Assembly: GCF_014836715.1 (NCBI RefSeq)
Contig: NZ_JACSQI010000001.1
Span: 247,547 to 311,546 of the forward strand
From: Escherichia whittamii
GTDB taxonomy: Bacteria > Pseudomonadota > Gammaproteobacteria > Enterobacterales > Enterobacteriaceae
Length of the DNA: 64,000 bases
Reading direction: 5' to 3'
Shown: one piece after another, positions 50,908 to 61,100 of the stretch
Position numbering within the stretch: the first letter of the stretch is position 1
Layout of the letters: the number at the start of each line of letters is the position of its first letter
The notes under the pieces: generated by a model
What the model was told of the DNA's origin: nothing
Databases searched by the model: none
What the model saw: the letters and a program-made list of their open reading frames with translations, nothing else
Translations under genes and position numbers: made by a program

Positions 50908-53900
50908 ATGATGAATAAATCCAATTTTGAATTCCTGAAGGGTGTCAACGACTTCACTTATGCCATCGCCTGTGCGGCGGAAAATAACTACCCGGATGAT
51001 CCCAACACGACGCTGATTAAAATGCGTATGTTTGGAGAAGCCACAGCAAAACATCTTGGTCTGTTACTCAACATCCCCCCTTGTGAGAATCAACACGATC
51101 TCCTGCGCGAACTCGGCAAAATCGCCTTCGTTGATGACAACATCCTCTCTGTATTCCACAAATTACGCCGCATTGGTAACCAGGCGGTGCACGAATATCA
51201 TAACGATCTCGACGATGCCCAGATGTGCCTGCGGCTCGGCTTCCGTCTGGCTGTCTGGTACTACCGTCTGGTCACCAAAGATTATGACTTCCCGGTGCCG
51301 GTGTTTGTGTTGCCGGAACGTGGTGAAAACCTCTATCACCAGGAAGTGTTGACGCTAAAACAACAGCTTGAACAGCAGGCGCGAGAAAAAGCGCAGACTC
51401 AGGCTGAAGTCGAAGCGCAGCAGCAGAAACTGGTTGCCCTGAACGGCTATATCGCCATTCTGGAAGGCAAACAACAGGAAACCGAAGCGCAAACCCAGGC
51501 TCGCCTTGCGGCACTGGAAGCACAGCTCGCCGAGAAGAACGCGGAGCTGGCCAAACAGACCGAACAGGAACGTAAGGCTTACCACAAAGAAATTACCGAT
51601 CAGGCCATCAAGCGCACACTCAACCTTAGCGAAGAAGAGAGCCGCTTCCTGATTGATGCCCAACTGCGTAAAGCGGGCTGGCAGGCCGACAGTAAAGCCC
51701 TGCGCTTCTCCAAAGGCGCACGCCCTGAACCCGGCGTCAATAAAGCCATTGCCGAATGGCCGACCGGGATAGATGAAACGGGTAAACAGGGCTTTGCGGA
51801 TTATGTACTGTTTGTCGGCCTCAAGCCTATCGCAGTGGTAGAGGCGAAACGTAACAATATCGACGTTCCCGCCAAGCTCAATGAGTCTTATCGCTACAGT
51901 AAATGTTTCGATAATGGCTTCCTGCGGGAAACCTTGCTTGAGCACTACTCACCGGATGAAGTGCATGAAGCGGTGCCAGAGTATGAAACCAGCTGGCAGG
52001 ACACCAGCGGCCAACAACGGTTTAAAATCCCCTTCTGCTACTCGACCAACGGGCGCGAATACCGCGCAGCGATGAAGACTAAAAGCGGCATCTGGTATCG
52101 CGACGTGCGTGATACCCGCAATATGTCGAAAGCCTTACCCGAGTGGCATCGCCCGGAAGAGCTGCTGGAAATGCTCGGCAGCGAACCGCAAAAACAGAAT
52201 CAGTGGTTTGCCGATAACCCTGGCATGAGCGAGCTGGGCTTGCGTTATTATCAGGAAGATGCCGTCCGCGCGGTTGAAAAGGCAATCGTCAAGGGTCAAC
52301 AAGAAATCCTGCTGGCGATGGCGACGGGTACTGGTAAAACCCGCACCGCAATTGCCATGATGTTCCGCCTGATCCAGTCCCAGCGTTTTAAACGCATTCT
52401 CTTCCTTGTCGATCGCCGTTCTCTTGGCGAGCAGGCGCTGGGGGCGTTTGAAGATACGCGTATTAACGGCGACACCTTTAACAGCATTTTCGACATTAAA
52501 GGTCTGACGGATAAATTCCCGGAAGACAGCACCAAAATTCACGTTGCCACCGTACAGTCGCTGGTGAAACGCACCCTGCAATCAGATGAACCGATGCCGG
52601 TGGCCCGTTACGACTGTATCGTCGTCGATGAAGCGCATCGCGGCTATATTCTCGATAAAGAGCAGACCGAAGGCGAACTGCAGTTCCGCAGTCAGCTGGA
52701 TTACGTTTCTGCCTACCGTCGCATTCTCGATCACTTCGATGCGGTAAAAATCGCCCTCACCGCCACCCCGGCGCTGCATACGGTGCAGATTTTCGGCGAG
52801 CCTGTTTACCGTTATACCTACCGTACCGCGGTTATCGACGGTTTTCTGATCGACCAGGATCCGCCTATTCAGATCACCACCCGCAACGCGCAGGAGGGGG
52901 TTTATCTCTCCAAAGGCGAGCAGGTAGAGCGCATCAGCCCGCAGGGAGAAGTGATCAACGACACCCTGGAAGACGATCAGGATTTTGAGGTCGCCGACTT
53001 TAACCGTGGCCTGGTGATCCCGGCGTTTAACCGCGCCGTCTGTAACGAGCTCACCAATTACCTTGACCCGACCGGGTCACAAAAAACGCTGGTCTTCTGC
53101 GTCACCAATGCTCATGCCGATATGGTGGTGGAAGAGCTGCGTACCGCGTTCAAGAAAAAGTATCCGCAACTGGAGCACGACGCGATCATCAAGATCACCG
53201 GTGATGCCGATAAAGACGCGCGCAAAGTGCAGACCATGATCACCCGCTTCAATAAAGAGCGGCTGCCCAATATCGTGGTAACCGTCGACCTGCTGACGAC
53301 CGGCGTCGATATTCCGTCGATCTGTAACATCGTGTTCCTGCGTAAAGTACGCAGCCGCATTCTGTACGAGCAGATGAAAGGCCGCGCCACGCGCTTATGC
53401 CCGGACGTGAATAAAACCAGCTTTAAGATTTTCGACTGTGTCGATATCTACAGCACGCTGGAGAGCGTCGACACCATGCGTCCGGTAGTGGTGCGCCCGA
53501 AGGTGGAACTGCAAACGCTGGTCAACGAAATTACCGATTCAGAAACCTATAAAATCACCGAAGCGGATGGCCGCAGCTTTGCCGAGCACAGCCATGAACA
53601 ACTGGTGGCGAAGCTCCAGCGCATCATCGGTCTGGCCACGTTTAACCGTGACCGCAGCGAAACGATAGATAAACAGGTGCGTCGTCTGGATGAGCTATGC
53701 CAGGACGCGGCGGGGGTGAACTTTAACGGCTTCGCCTCACGCCTGCGGGATAAAGGGCCGCACTGGAGCGCCGAAGTCTTTAATAAACTGCCTGGCTTTA
53801 TTGCCCGTCTGGAAAAGCTGAAAACTGACATCAACAACCTGAATGATGCGCCGATCTTCCTCGATATCGACGATGAGGTGGTGAGCGTAAAATCGCTGTA

Positions 53901-54420
53901 CGGTGATTACGACACGCCGCAGGATTTCCTCGAAGCCTTTGACTCGCTGGTGCAACGTTCCCCGAACGCACAACCGGCATTGCAGGCGGTGATTAATCGC
54001 CCGCGCGATCTCACCCGTAAAGGGCTGGTCGAGCTACAGGAGTGGTTTGACCGCCAGCACTTTGAGGAATCTTCCCTGCGCAAAGCGTGGAAAGAGACGC
54101 GCAATGAAGATATCGCCGCCCGGCTGATTGGACATATTCGCCGCGCTGCGGTGGGCGATGCACTGAAACCATTTGAGGAACGTGTCGATCACGCACTGAC
54201 GCGCATTAAGGGCGAAAACGACTGGAGCAGCGAGCAATTAAACTGGCTCGATCGTTTAGCGCAGGCGCTGAAAGAGAAAGTGGTGCTCGACGACGATGTC
54301 TTCAAAACTGGCAACTTCCACCGCCGTGGCGGGAAGGCAATGCTGCAAAGAACCTTTGACGATAATCTCGACAACCTGCTCGATAAATTCAGCGATTATA
54401 TCTGGGACGAGCTGGCCTGA
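50908..54420 (+). CDS. hsdR: Type I restriction enzyme R subunit HsdR (EcoKI family)
   Basis: HsdR translocates and cuts unmodified DNA in the R2M2S complex. The 1,170 residues contain an N-terminal region with a coiled coil (about 150-225), a PD-(D/E)xK nuclease site (D298, E312, K314 in VVEAKR), and a superfamily 2 motor with Walker A at about 472-478 (ATGTGKT), DEAH at 574-577 and TTGVDIPS further on. It is over 98 percent like K-12 HsdR by eye, so this is a type IA system of the EcoKI family. It has its own promoter, and an ERIC element separates it from hsdM. Confidence 0.97.
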   Translation: MMNKSNFEFLKGVNDFTYAIACAAENNYPDDPNTTLIKMRMFGEATAKHLGLLLNIPPCENQHDLLRELGKIAFVDDNILSVFHKLRRIGNQAVHEYHNDLDDAQMCLRLGFRLAVWYYRLVTKDYDFPVPVFVLPERGENLYHQEVLTLKQQLEQQAREKAQTQAEVEAQQQKLVALNGYIAILEGKQQETEAQTQARLAALEAQLAEKNAELAKQTEQERKAYHKEITDQAIKRTLNLSEEESRFLIDAQLRKAGWQADSKALRFSKGARPEPGVNKAIAEWPTGIDETGKQGFADYVLFVGLKPIAVVEAKRNNIDVPAKLNESYRYSKCFDNGFLRETLLEHYSPDEVHEAVPEYETSWQDTSGQQRFKIPFCYSTNGREYRAAMKTKSGIWYRDVRDTRNMSKALPEWHRPEELLEMLGSEPQKQNQWFADNPGMSELGLRYYQEDAVRAVEKAIVKGQQEILLAMATGTGKTRTAIAMMFRLIQSQRFKRILFLVDRRSLGEQALGAFEDTRINGDTFNSIFDIKGLTDKFPEDSTKIHVATVQSLVKRTLQSDEPMPVARYDCIVVDEAHRGYILDKEQTEGELQFRSQLDYVSAYRRILDHFDAVKIALTATPALHTVQIFGEPVYRYTYRTAVIDGFLIDQDPPIQITTRNAQEGVYLSKGEQVERISPQGEVINDTLEDDQDFEVADFNRGLVIPAFNRAVCNELTNYLDPTGSQKTLVFCVTNAHADMVVEELRTAFKKKYPQLEHDAIIKITGDADKDARKVQTMITRFNKERLPNIVVTVDLLTTGVDIPSICNIVFLRKVRSRILYEQMKGRATRLCPDVNKTSFKIFDCVDIYSTLESVDTMRPVVVRPKVELQTLVNEITDSETYKITEADGRSFAEHSHEQLVAKLQRIIGLATFNRDRSETIDKQVRRLDELCQDAAGVNFNGFASRLRDKGPHWSAEVFNKLPGFIARLEKLKTDINNLNDAPIFLDIDDEVVSVKSLYGDYDTPQDFLEAFDSLVQRSPNAQPALQAVINRPRDLTRKGLVELQEWFDRQHFEESSLRKAWKETRNEDIAARLIGHIRRAAVGDALKPFEERVDHALTRIKGENDWSSEQLNWLDRLAQALKEKVVLDDDVFKTGNFHRRGGKAMLQRTFDDNLDNLLDKFSDYIWDELA

Positions 54421-54424
54421 CACG

Positions 54425-54551
54425 TATACACTTCATCCTTCAGGCTGCCTCTGCGTTGGCTGCGCTCGTTCACCCAGGTCACGTACTTCTGTACGCTCCC
54501 GGGGATTCACTCGCTTGCCACCTTGATGCAACCTGAATGATTTTGTGTATA
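54425..54551. repeat. ERIC element between hsdR and hsdM (127 bp)
   Basis: The ends TATACACTTCAT and TGTGTATA and the core CACTTACTT-type arms with GCTCCCGGGGATTCACTCG identify an ERIC element, in inverted orientation relative to the copy at 2590. It starts 4 bases past the hsdR stop, and the hsdM-hsdS promoter must lie inside it or in the 70 bases after it. A GCGGCC/GGGCCGC hairpin lies at about 54575-54599. Confidence 0.9.
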
Positions 54552-54621
54552 TTACCCCCGGCAATTTCTTTTTCTGCGGCCCCAAACAATGCGGGCCGCT
54601 GCTTAATTTACGGAACTCACA

Positions 54622-56208
54622 ATGAACAATAACGATCTGGTCGCCAAGCTGTGGAAGCTGTGCGACAACCTGCGCGATGGCGGCGTTTCCTATCAAAACT
54701 ACGTCAATGAACTCGCCTCGCTGCTGTTTTTGAAAATGTGTAAAGAAACCGGACAGGAAGCGGAATACCTGCCAGAAGGCTACCGCTGGGATGACCTGAA
54801 ATCCCGTATCGGCCAGGAGCAGTTGCAGTTCTACCGTAACCTGCTGGTGCATCTGGGCGCCGACAATCAAAAGCTGGTGCAGGCGGTGTTCCAGAACGTC
54901 AACACCACCATTACCCAGCCGAAACAGTTGACCGAACTGGTCAGCAATATGGATTCACTGGACTGGTACAACGGCGCACACGGTAAGTCGCGCGATGACT
55001 TCGGCGATATGTACGAAGGTCTGTTGCAAAAGAACGCGAATGAAACCAAGTCTGGCGCGGGCCAGTACTTCACCCCGCGTCCGCTGATTAAAACCATTAT
55101 TCATCTGCTGAAACCGCAGCCGCGTGAAGTGGTACAGGACCCGGCAGCAGGTACAGCGGGCTTTTTGATTGAAGCCGACCGCTACGTTAAGTCGCAGACT
55201 AACGATCTGGACGACCTTGATGGCGACACGCAGGATTTCCAGATCCACCGCGCGTTTATCGGCCTCGAACTGGTGCCCGGCACCCGTCGTCTGGCGCTGA
55301 TGAACTGCCTGCTGCACGATATTGAAGGCAACCTCGACCACGGCGGCGCAATCCGTCTGGGCAACACTCTGGGCAGCGACGGTGAAAACCTGCCGAAGGC
55401 GCATATTGTCGCCACTAACCCGCCGTTTGGCAGCGCCGCAGGCACCAACATTACCCGCACCTTTGTTCACCCGACCAGCAACAAACAGTTGTGCTTTATG
55501 CAGCATATTATCGAAACGCTGCATCCTGGCGGTCGTGCGGCGGTCGTGGTGCCGGATAACGTGCTGTTTGAAGGCGGTAAAGGCACCGACATTCGTCGTG
55601 ACCTGATGGATAAGTGTCATCTGCACACCATCCTGCGTCTGCCGACCGGTATTTTTTACGCGCAGGGCGTGAAAACCAACGTACTGTTCTTTACCAAAGG
55701 GACGGTGGCGAACCCAAATCAGGATAAGAACTGTACCGACGACGTGTGGGTGTACGACCTGCGTACCAATATGCCGAGTTTTGGTAAACGCACGCCGTTT
55801 ACCGACGAGCATTTGCAGCCGTTTGAGCGCGTGTATGGCGAAGACCCACACGGTTTAAGCCCGCGCACTGAAGGGGAATGGAGTTTTAACGCCGAAGAGA
55901 CGGAAGTTGCCGACAGCGAAGAGAACAAAAATACCGATCAGCATCTGGCTACCAGCCGCTGGCGCAAGTTCAGCCGCGAGTGGATCCGCACAGCGAAATC
56001 CGATTCGCTGGATATCTCCTGGCTGAAAGATAAAGACAGTATTGATGCCGACAGCCTGCCGGAGCCGGATGTATTAGCGGCAGAAGCGATGGGCGAACTG
56101 GTACAGGCGCTGGGCGAACTGGATGCGCTGATGCGTGAACTGGGAGCGAGCGATGAGGCGGATTTGCAGCGTCAGTTACTGGAAGAAGCGTTTGGTGGGG
56201 TGAAATAA
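54622..56208 (+). CDS. hsdM: Type I DNA methyltransferase M subunit HsdM (EcoKI family)
   Basis: HsdM (528 residues) forms the M2S methyltransferase that adds N6-methyladenine to the recognition site. The SAM-binding region is DPAAGTAGFL near residue 177 and the catalytic motif NPPF is at 266-269. It is nearly the K-12 protein, with a cluster of changes at about residues 70-110 (YRNLLVHLGADNQ...NVNTTITQPKQL) and one fewer residue at the C-terminus. Its stop overlaps the hsdS start by one base (TAATG). Confidence 0.97.
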   Translation: MNNNDLVAKLWKLCDNLRDGGVSYQNYVNELASLLFLKMCKETGQEAEYLPEGYRWDDLKSRIGQEQLQFYRNLLVHLGADNQKLVQAVFQNVNTTITQPKQLTELVSNMDSLDWYNGAHGKSRDDFGDMYEGLLQKNANETKSGAGQYFTPRPLIKTIIHLLKPQPREVVQDPAAGTAGFLIEADRYVKSQTNDLDDLDGDTQDFQIHRAFIGLELVPGTRRLALMNCLLHDIEGNLDHGGAIRLGNTLGSDGENLPKAHIVATNPPFGSAAGTNITRTFVHPTSNKQLCFMQHIIETLHPGGRAAVVVPDNVLFEGGKGTDIRRDLMDKCHLHTILRLPTGIFYAQGVKTNVLFFTKGTVANPNQDKNCTDDVWVYDLRTNMPSFGKRTPFTDEHLQPFERVYGEDPHGLSPRTEGEWSFNAEETEVADSEENKNTDQHLATSRWRKFSREWIRTAKSDSLDISWLKDKDSIDADSLPEPDVLAAEAMGELVQALGELDALMRELGASDEADLQRQLLEEAFGGVK

Positions 56209-57542
56209 TGTCACTTGGATATATTTCAGGTTCTTTACCTCAGGAGTGGGAAACACCTTTTTTGAAAGATATGGTATACCCAAAACAATGGAAAACTATA
56301 TCTGTAAAAGATCTTACTCCCTGTGGTTATACTGTATATGGTGCAAATGGGAAAATAGGATTTTATAGCGAATACACACATGAGAATCCGACCATTATGT
56401 TAACTTGCCGTGGGGCAACCTGTGGCAATATTCATATATCCGAGCCATTTTCTTATATAAATGGCAATGCGATGGCTTTAGACAATCAGCCAATAAATTT
56501 AATAGGCCTACATTTTCTAAAATACGCACTTCAAGCAAGAGGCTTAGAAGATGCGATTTCAGGTTCAGCCCAGCCACAAATAACCAGACAAGGTTTAGAA
56601 AAGGTTCAGGTGCCTCTTCCCCCTCTGGCAGAACAAAAAATCATTGCTGAAAAACTTGATACGCTGCTGGCGCAGGTAGACAGCACCAAAGCACGTCTTG
56701 AGCAAATCCCACAAATCCTGAAACGTTTTCGTCAGGCGGTATTGGCGACTGCAATAAAAGGAAATTTAACAGAAGAATGGAGGGATAGCTTAAAAATTTC
56801 TCCGCCTGTTTTTATAACCTTAGAAGAGTTGATTCAAAGTATAGATCAAGGCTGGAGTCCGAAATGTGAAAATCATCCAGCTAATGAGTACGAATGGGGT
56901 GTAATAAAAACCACGGCTATACAACCAGGATACTTCGTAAGCAAAGGGAACAAAAAATTACCTGAATCTCTTACACCAAGATTTCATTTATCACTAAAAG
57001 CTGATGATATTTTAATAACCAGGGCTGGGCCTCGAGTAAGGTGTGGAGTTACTTGTATTGTTGATAAAGATTATCCATACTTAATGATATGCGATAAAGT
57101 CTACAGGGTTCGTGTACAACCGAACAAAATATCCAGTAAGTTTCTAAACTGGTGTCTAAATTCACCTCAGTATTTAGATATCATTGAGAAAATAAAAACT
57201 GGTACATCTGATAGCGGTATGAATTTAACCCAAAAGAAATTTTTAGCACTATTGATTAATGTTCCCAATATTACCGAACAACACGAAATCGTTCGCCGCG
57301 TCGAGCAACTCTTCGCCTACGCCGACACCATAGAAAAACAGGTCAACAACGCCCTGGCCCGCGTCAACAACCTGACGCAATCCATCCTGGCAAAAGCGTT
57401 CCGTGGTGAACTCACCGCCCAGTGGCGGGCCGAAAACCCGGAATTAATCAGCGGAGAAAACAGCGCCGCCGCGTTGCTGGAAAAAATCAAAGCTGAACGC
57501 GCAGCCAGCGGGGGTAAAAAAGCCTCGCGTAAAAAATCCTGA
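56208..57542 (+). CDS. hsdS: Type I specificity subunit HsdS with non-K-12 recognition domains
   Basis: HsdS (444 residues) sets the DNA target. The two conserved regions are as in EcoKI: CR1 at about 138-190 (PPLAEQKIIAEKLDTLLAQV) and CR2 at about 357-444 (EQHEIVRRVEQLFAYADTIE to the KKASRKKS end). Both target recognition domains (about 10-135 and 200-355) are unrelated to the K-12 ones. The DNA encoding them is distinctly A+T-rich compared with the flanking conserved regions, showing exchange by recombination. The recognised sequence cannot be deduced. Translation is coupled to hsdM through TAATG. Confidence 0.95.
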   Translation: MSLGYISGSLPQEWETPFLKDMVYPKQWKTISVKDLTPCGYTVYGANGKIGFYSEYTHENPTIMLTCRGATCGNIHISEPFSYINGNAMALDNQPINLIGLHFLKYALQARGLEDAISGSAQPQITRQGLEKVQVPLPPLAEQKIIAEKLDTLLAQVDSTKARLEQIPQILKRFRQAVLATAIKGNLTEEWRDSLKISPPVFITLEELIQSIDQGWSPKCENHPANEYEWGVIKTTAIQPGYFVSKGNKKLPESLTPRFHLSLKADDILITRAGPRVRCGVTCIVDKDYPYLMICDKVYRVRVQPNKISSKFLNWCLNSPQYLDIIEKIKTGTSDSGMNLTQKKFLALLINVPNITEQHEIVRRVEQLFAYADTIEKQVNNALARVNNLTQSILAKAFRGELTAQWRAENPELISGENSAAALLEKIKAERAASGGKKASRKKS

Positions 57543-57555
57543 TCATTATTTTCTG

Positions 57556-57580
57556 GCGCACCTTTCCGGTGCGCTTTTTA
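57556..57580 (+). terminator. Terminator of hsdMS
   Basis: GCGCACC (57556-57562) and GGTGCGC (57568-57574) form a stem followed by TTTTTATTATT, 13 bases after the hsdS stop. Confidence 0.88.
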
Positions 57581-57674
57581 TTATTTCATGCCAATCATAA
57601 CTCACATAAATATATTTAAATCATTCCAGAAACTGCCCATTTTATTCTATTTTTAGCTGGACTTTCCCTGTATT

Positions 57675-57694
57675 TACTGATGATATATCCAGGT
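57675..57694. promoter_or_regulatory. LexA (SOS) box of symE
   Basis: TACTGATGATATATCCAGGT has the CTG-N10-CAG pattern of the LexA consensus with an AT-rich spacer. It lies about 75 bases upstream of the symE ATG. symE is known to be SOS induced and LexA repressed. Confidence 0.85.
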
Positions 57695-57698
57695 ATTT

Positions 57699-57775
57699 AG
57701 CGCGGTGCGGATGTGCGCCAACACACCCGCACCGCTCATCACAATCCCTATTTCTAAGGAATAGTAATCATGACT
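57699..57775 (-). ncRNA. symR: Antisense RNA SymR against symE
   Basis: On the minus strand a TAGAAT -10 element lies inside the symE 5' coding region (about 57783-57788), placing the RNA start at about 57775. The RNA would cover the symE start codon and ribosome binding site and end in the hairpin GCGGTGCGGGTGTG / CACATCCGCACCGC (about 57703-57736). This agrees with the 77-base SymR of K-12, which blocks symE translation. The exact ends are inferred, not seen. Confidence 0.7.
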
Positions 57776-58111
57776 GACACGCATTCTATTGCACAACCGT
57801 TCGAAGCAGAAGTCTCCCCGGCAAATAACCGTCAATTAACCGTGAGTTATGCGAGTCGCTACCCGGATTACAGCCGTATTGCCGCCATCACCCTGAAAGG
57901 TCAGTGGCTGGAAGCCGCCGGTTTTGCCACCGGTACGGCAGTAGACGTCAAAGTGATGGAAGGCTGTATTGTCCTCACCGCCCAACCCCCCGCCGCCGAA
58001 GAGAGCGAACTGATGCAGTCGCTGCGCCAGGTGTGCAAGCTGTCGGCGCGTAAACAAAAGCAGGTGCAGGAGTTTATTGGGGTGATTGCGGGTAAACAGA
58101 AAGTTGCATGA
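57770..58111 (+). CDS. symE: SOS-induced toxin-like protein SymE
   Basis: SymE (113 residues) is an AbrB-fold-derived protein that binds nucleic acid and compacts the nucleoid when overproduced; it is the toxin-like partner of antisense RNA SymR. The swapped-hairpin core is at about 35-75 ([18 protein letters not shown]-type, here [15 protein letters not shown]). Compared with K-12 it differs at only a few residues. TAAGGAATA precedes the ATG. Control by LexA and SymR is visible upstream. It converges on the helicase gene. Confidence 0.95.
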   Translation: MTDTHSIAQPFEAEVSPANNRQLTVSYASRYPDYSRIAAITLKGQWLEAAGFATGTAVDVKVMEGCIVLTAQPPAAEESELMQSLRQVCKLSARKQKQVQEFIGVIAGKQKVA

Positions 58112-58115
58112 ATGG

Positions 58116-58145
58116 AAAAACGCTCCCGACACGACGTCGGGAGCG
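58116..58145 (-). terminator. Terminator of the DruE-like helicase gene (and symE)
   Basis: CGCTCCCGAC (58121-58130) and GTCGGGAGCG (58136-58145) form a perfect 10-base-pair stem followed on the minus strand by TTTTT (58116-58120). It lies between the converging symE and helicase genes. Confidence 0.9.
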
Positions 58146-58153
58146 GTTCATCA

Positions 58154-61100
58154 TCAGGAGGCGATCACCTCCACCAGCACATCCGTTGCCCAGCTCTCTT
58201 CGCTGTTGGCCACATTTCCTTCATTGCAGGCCTGAGCCATTTTGACTAACTGGAAAGAAACGTCATCGCTGAAGTCAAAGTAATGCCATTTCGATGCAAA
58301 GTTGATACGCCAGTAGCCCATCCCCTGATCGAAGCGGATCTTCAATACCTGACCATCTTCAAAAGTCACCGTCAGTTTACGATGGTGAGGGATATCGCGC
58401 GGCGAGTCGAACACCGTCAGCTCTACCGGCCTGCCCAGCGCAGCTGCAAACCACTGATCAGCGAAATCCTGAAAATCCGCTATGCTCATCCAGTCATGGA
58501 AAGGCCGGTTACCGGGGCGATCTTTATCTTTAAACAGCGTATCCAGCGCCACTTCAGCGCCATCGGTCAGCTTTGTTTTTAGCGGTTTCAGAATTGACCC
58601 CAACAACGCCAGCGCAACCGGGTTTTGCAGATAGCGATCGGTATAGTGAACGCCGGTAATTCGCGTGTTTTTCATCAGTGACTGCGCTTCTTCATGGTCG
58701 TTAAACAGCACGTCCCAGAAGCGTTGCCCAAACTGCGACAGTGGTCCATTCAACTGTTTGTGGATCTGAATGTCTTTGACCCGCTCGACAGCGTTGGCGG
58801 CTTTAGCCGGCAGAATAAACTCGCTCAGTTCTACCGTTTTATAACCGAGACTACGCACCACCAGTTCGTCATTCAGGTGCCACTCCGGCCCCGGAATCGT
58901 TGCCTGCTGGCTGCGAGAGGCCAGCGTCATCACGCGATCGGCAAAGGTGACCTGGGCAACAATCGGTAATTGCAGCTCCTGCTCAACATGGCACAGCCGC
59001 ACACCCAGCGCAGCAAATTGCGAAAGTTCATGCAACAGATCCGGGTCATCCACTCCCGCAGGGATAACAAGATCGACCTCGACGTTGTCTTTTAGCCGAT
59101 AGCTCTGAATAGCCGCGCGGAACTGACGGGCGTATAAATCCCACTCATTGGGCGCGCCGGTCATCCACAGGGTAAGCTTTTCAGCACCTTCGTTAATCGC
59201 CCGGCGAATCGTATCGCCAATAGCGCCAGGGCAGTAGCGGGTATCCGGCAGCGAGAATGTCTCTTCATCCGGTAAACCGATGTAATACGTGAAGTCATCG
59301 CCAAGCCAGGCCAGTGCCGCTTTGCGGTCCAGCAAATCGTGATCGTGGCGAGTCTGGGAATCAAGCAGGCATTCACTACATGCAGTATCACAATGGCGGC
59401 AGCCTAACTGTTTCACCATTCCCTGCAATATAGCTTCAATGTGTACCGGTGCGCTGGAGGCAAAACCTGCACCACCGCTGATCACATCATAAAGCTGAAC
59501 GGCTAATACCGATTGCCCATCCTCCAGTCTGACCGGACGTACAGAATAGCCGAGTTCTGCGGCGGAGATACCCAGAACGCCCGCCAGCGCCTGACGCAGA
59601 GCAACCGCCAGAGTCATGGCGACAATCCGACCCTCCTCTGTGTTATCTGGCAGATACTCGCCGTTTTGCGGTTTGCGCAGAACCATTTCAAAGACATCGG
59701 TGCGCGCCAGTGCGCCCAGGGTGACGTTCTTCATGAGTGCCGTCGAACCTGGGCAAATCAGACGATGATTCTGGCTGTCGCGGTCCGCTTTACCCGGACG
59801 CGGTGGATAGTGAGCTTCCATACTTTTCGGCGCATCATTTTCATTCAGCATCGACTCCGCACGGCCACAGCTCAGACACAATGCATAACCGTGTCCACCT
59901 TCCCCCAGACTTTGCTGGAAAACATGCCCATCAGCCCCAGAAGCCATATAACCCATTAGCGGGTTAGGTAACGGTACGGGCTCTGCTTTAACAAAGACCC
60001 AGGCGGGGACAACCGGGACGAATTTCATGGTTTCAATATTGTTCGTTACCGGAGCGTGTGCATCGGTGACAAACCCGGCAGGCTGCAGCACCTGACGGCG
60101 ATTATCCATGATTATTTTTTCGCCACAGGCGCTATTGGAGCAAAAGAGCATCCCGGAACTGCTCATCCCCTCTTCATAGCCAATGGTCCCGCATTTGTGA
60201 CAGCGCCAGGCACAATCCAGACGCTGGGCTTCATTGGTATCGGCATTGATATTGTGCCAATGCAGTGAGACACCGGCAGAGCGGAAGACACGGCCATCAA
60301 GAATGATCTCTGCTCCCGGCGCATATTCACGAATGGCAACACCGAGGTTACGGGAAGGTAATCCTTTATAACGGGAGACGTTATCTTCACGGTCCTTTTT
60401 ATCACGACTTTTCTGCGATTTTTCGCGGATATAATCTTCCATCGTGAAGTTATCAAACGTCACTACATCTGTCGGGAAGCCGTATCCCGGCAGGAAGGTT
60501 CTGGCAGCCAGGTCGCGCAGCAGATACTCGCCACAGTGCCGTTTCTTCTCCAGCTCTATGCGCTTACGATAAGGCGTTTGCGGCTGCGACTCACGCTCCT
60601 GGGCCACGAGATCGCGATAAACGGAGAGCCACCGCTGTTGCAGGAAGGTGATCGCGTTGATTGTTTTATCCCGCAGATGTTCGGCTCTTGCGCCATGCAA
60701 CGCCGTACCTTTCACCAGCCGTTCCAGCGCCGTGTCGATATCAAGAACCGGGCGTTCCAGCCAGATTTTAAAGCGTTCGCATTTTGATTGCCCGTCATCT
60801 TCACCGAAAAACCAGAGGCTATCGAGGCTGGTTTTCTCTTTATCGGTTTCGCCAATAACGTTACATAAAAAGTCGGACAGTAATAATGCATTGACGTGAC
60901 GTTGCACCAGTCGAGCGGAGTTCATCGCAACCATGGGTGCCGGGATCATGGTTTCAAACGGCCAGAGCGGGTTGGCAAAAACCTGCTGGTCGTGTGGGTT
61001 ACCTTTACATAGGGTGTAAGAGATCGCACGCGACTCTTTACTACGCCCGGCTCGCCCGGCGCGCTGTAAATAGTTGGCCGGATGTGGCGGAACGTTGTTC

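Noticed and set aside
54955-55851. A 298-codon open frame opposite hsdM
   Set aside because: It is a shadow of the conserved hsdM frame with no motif of its own.
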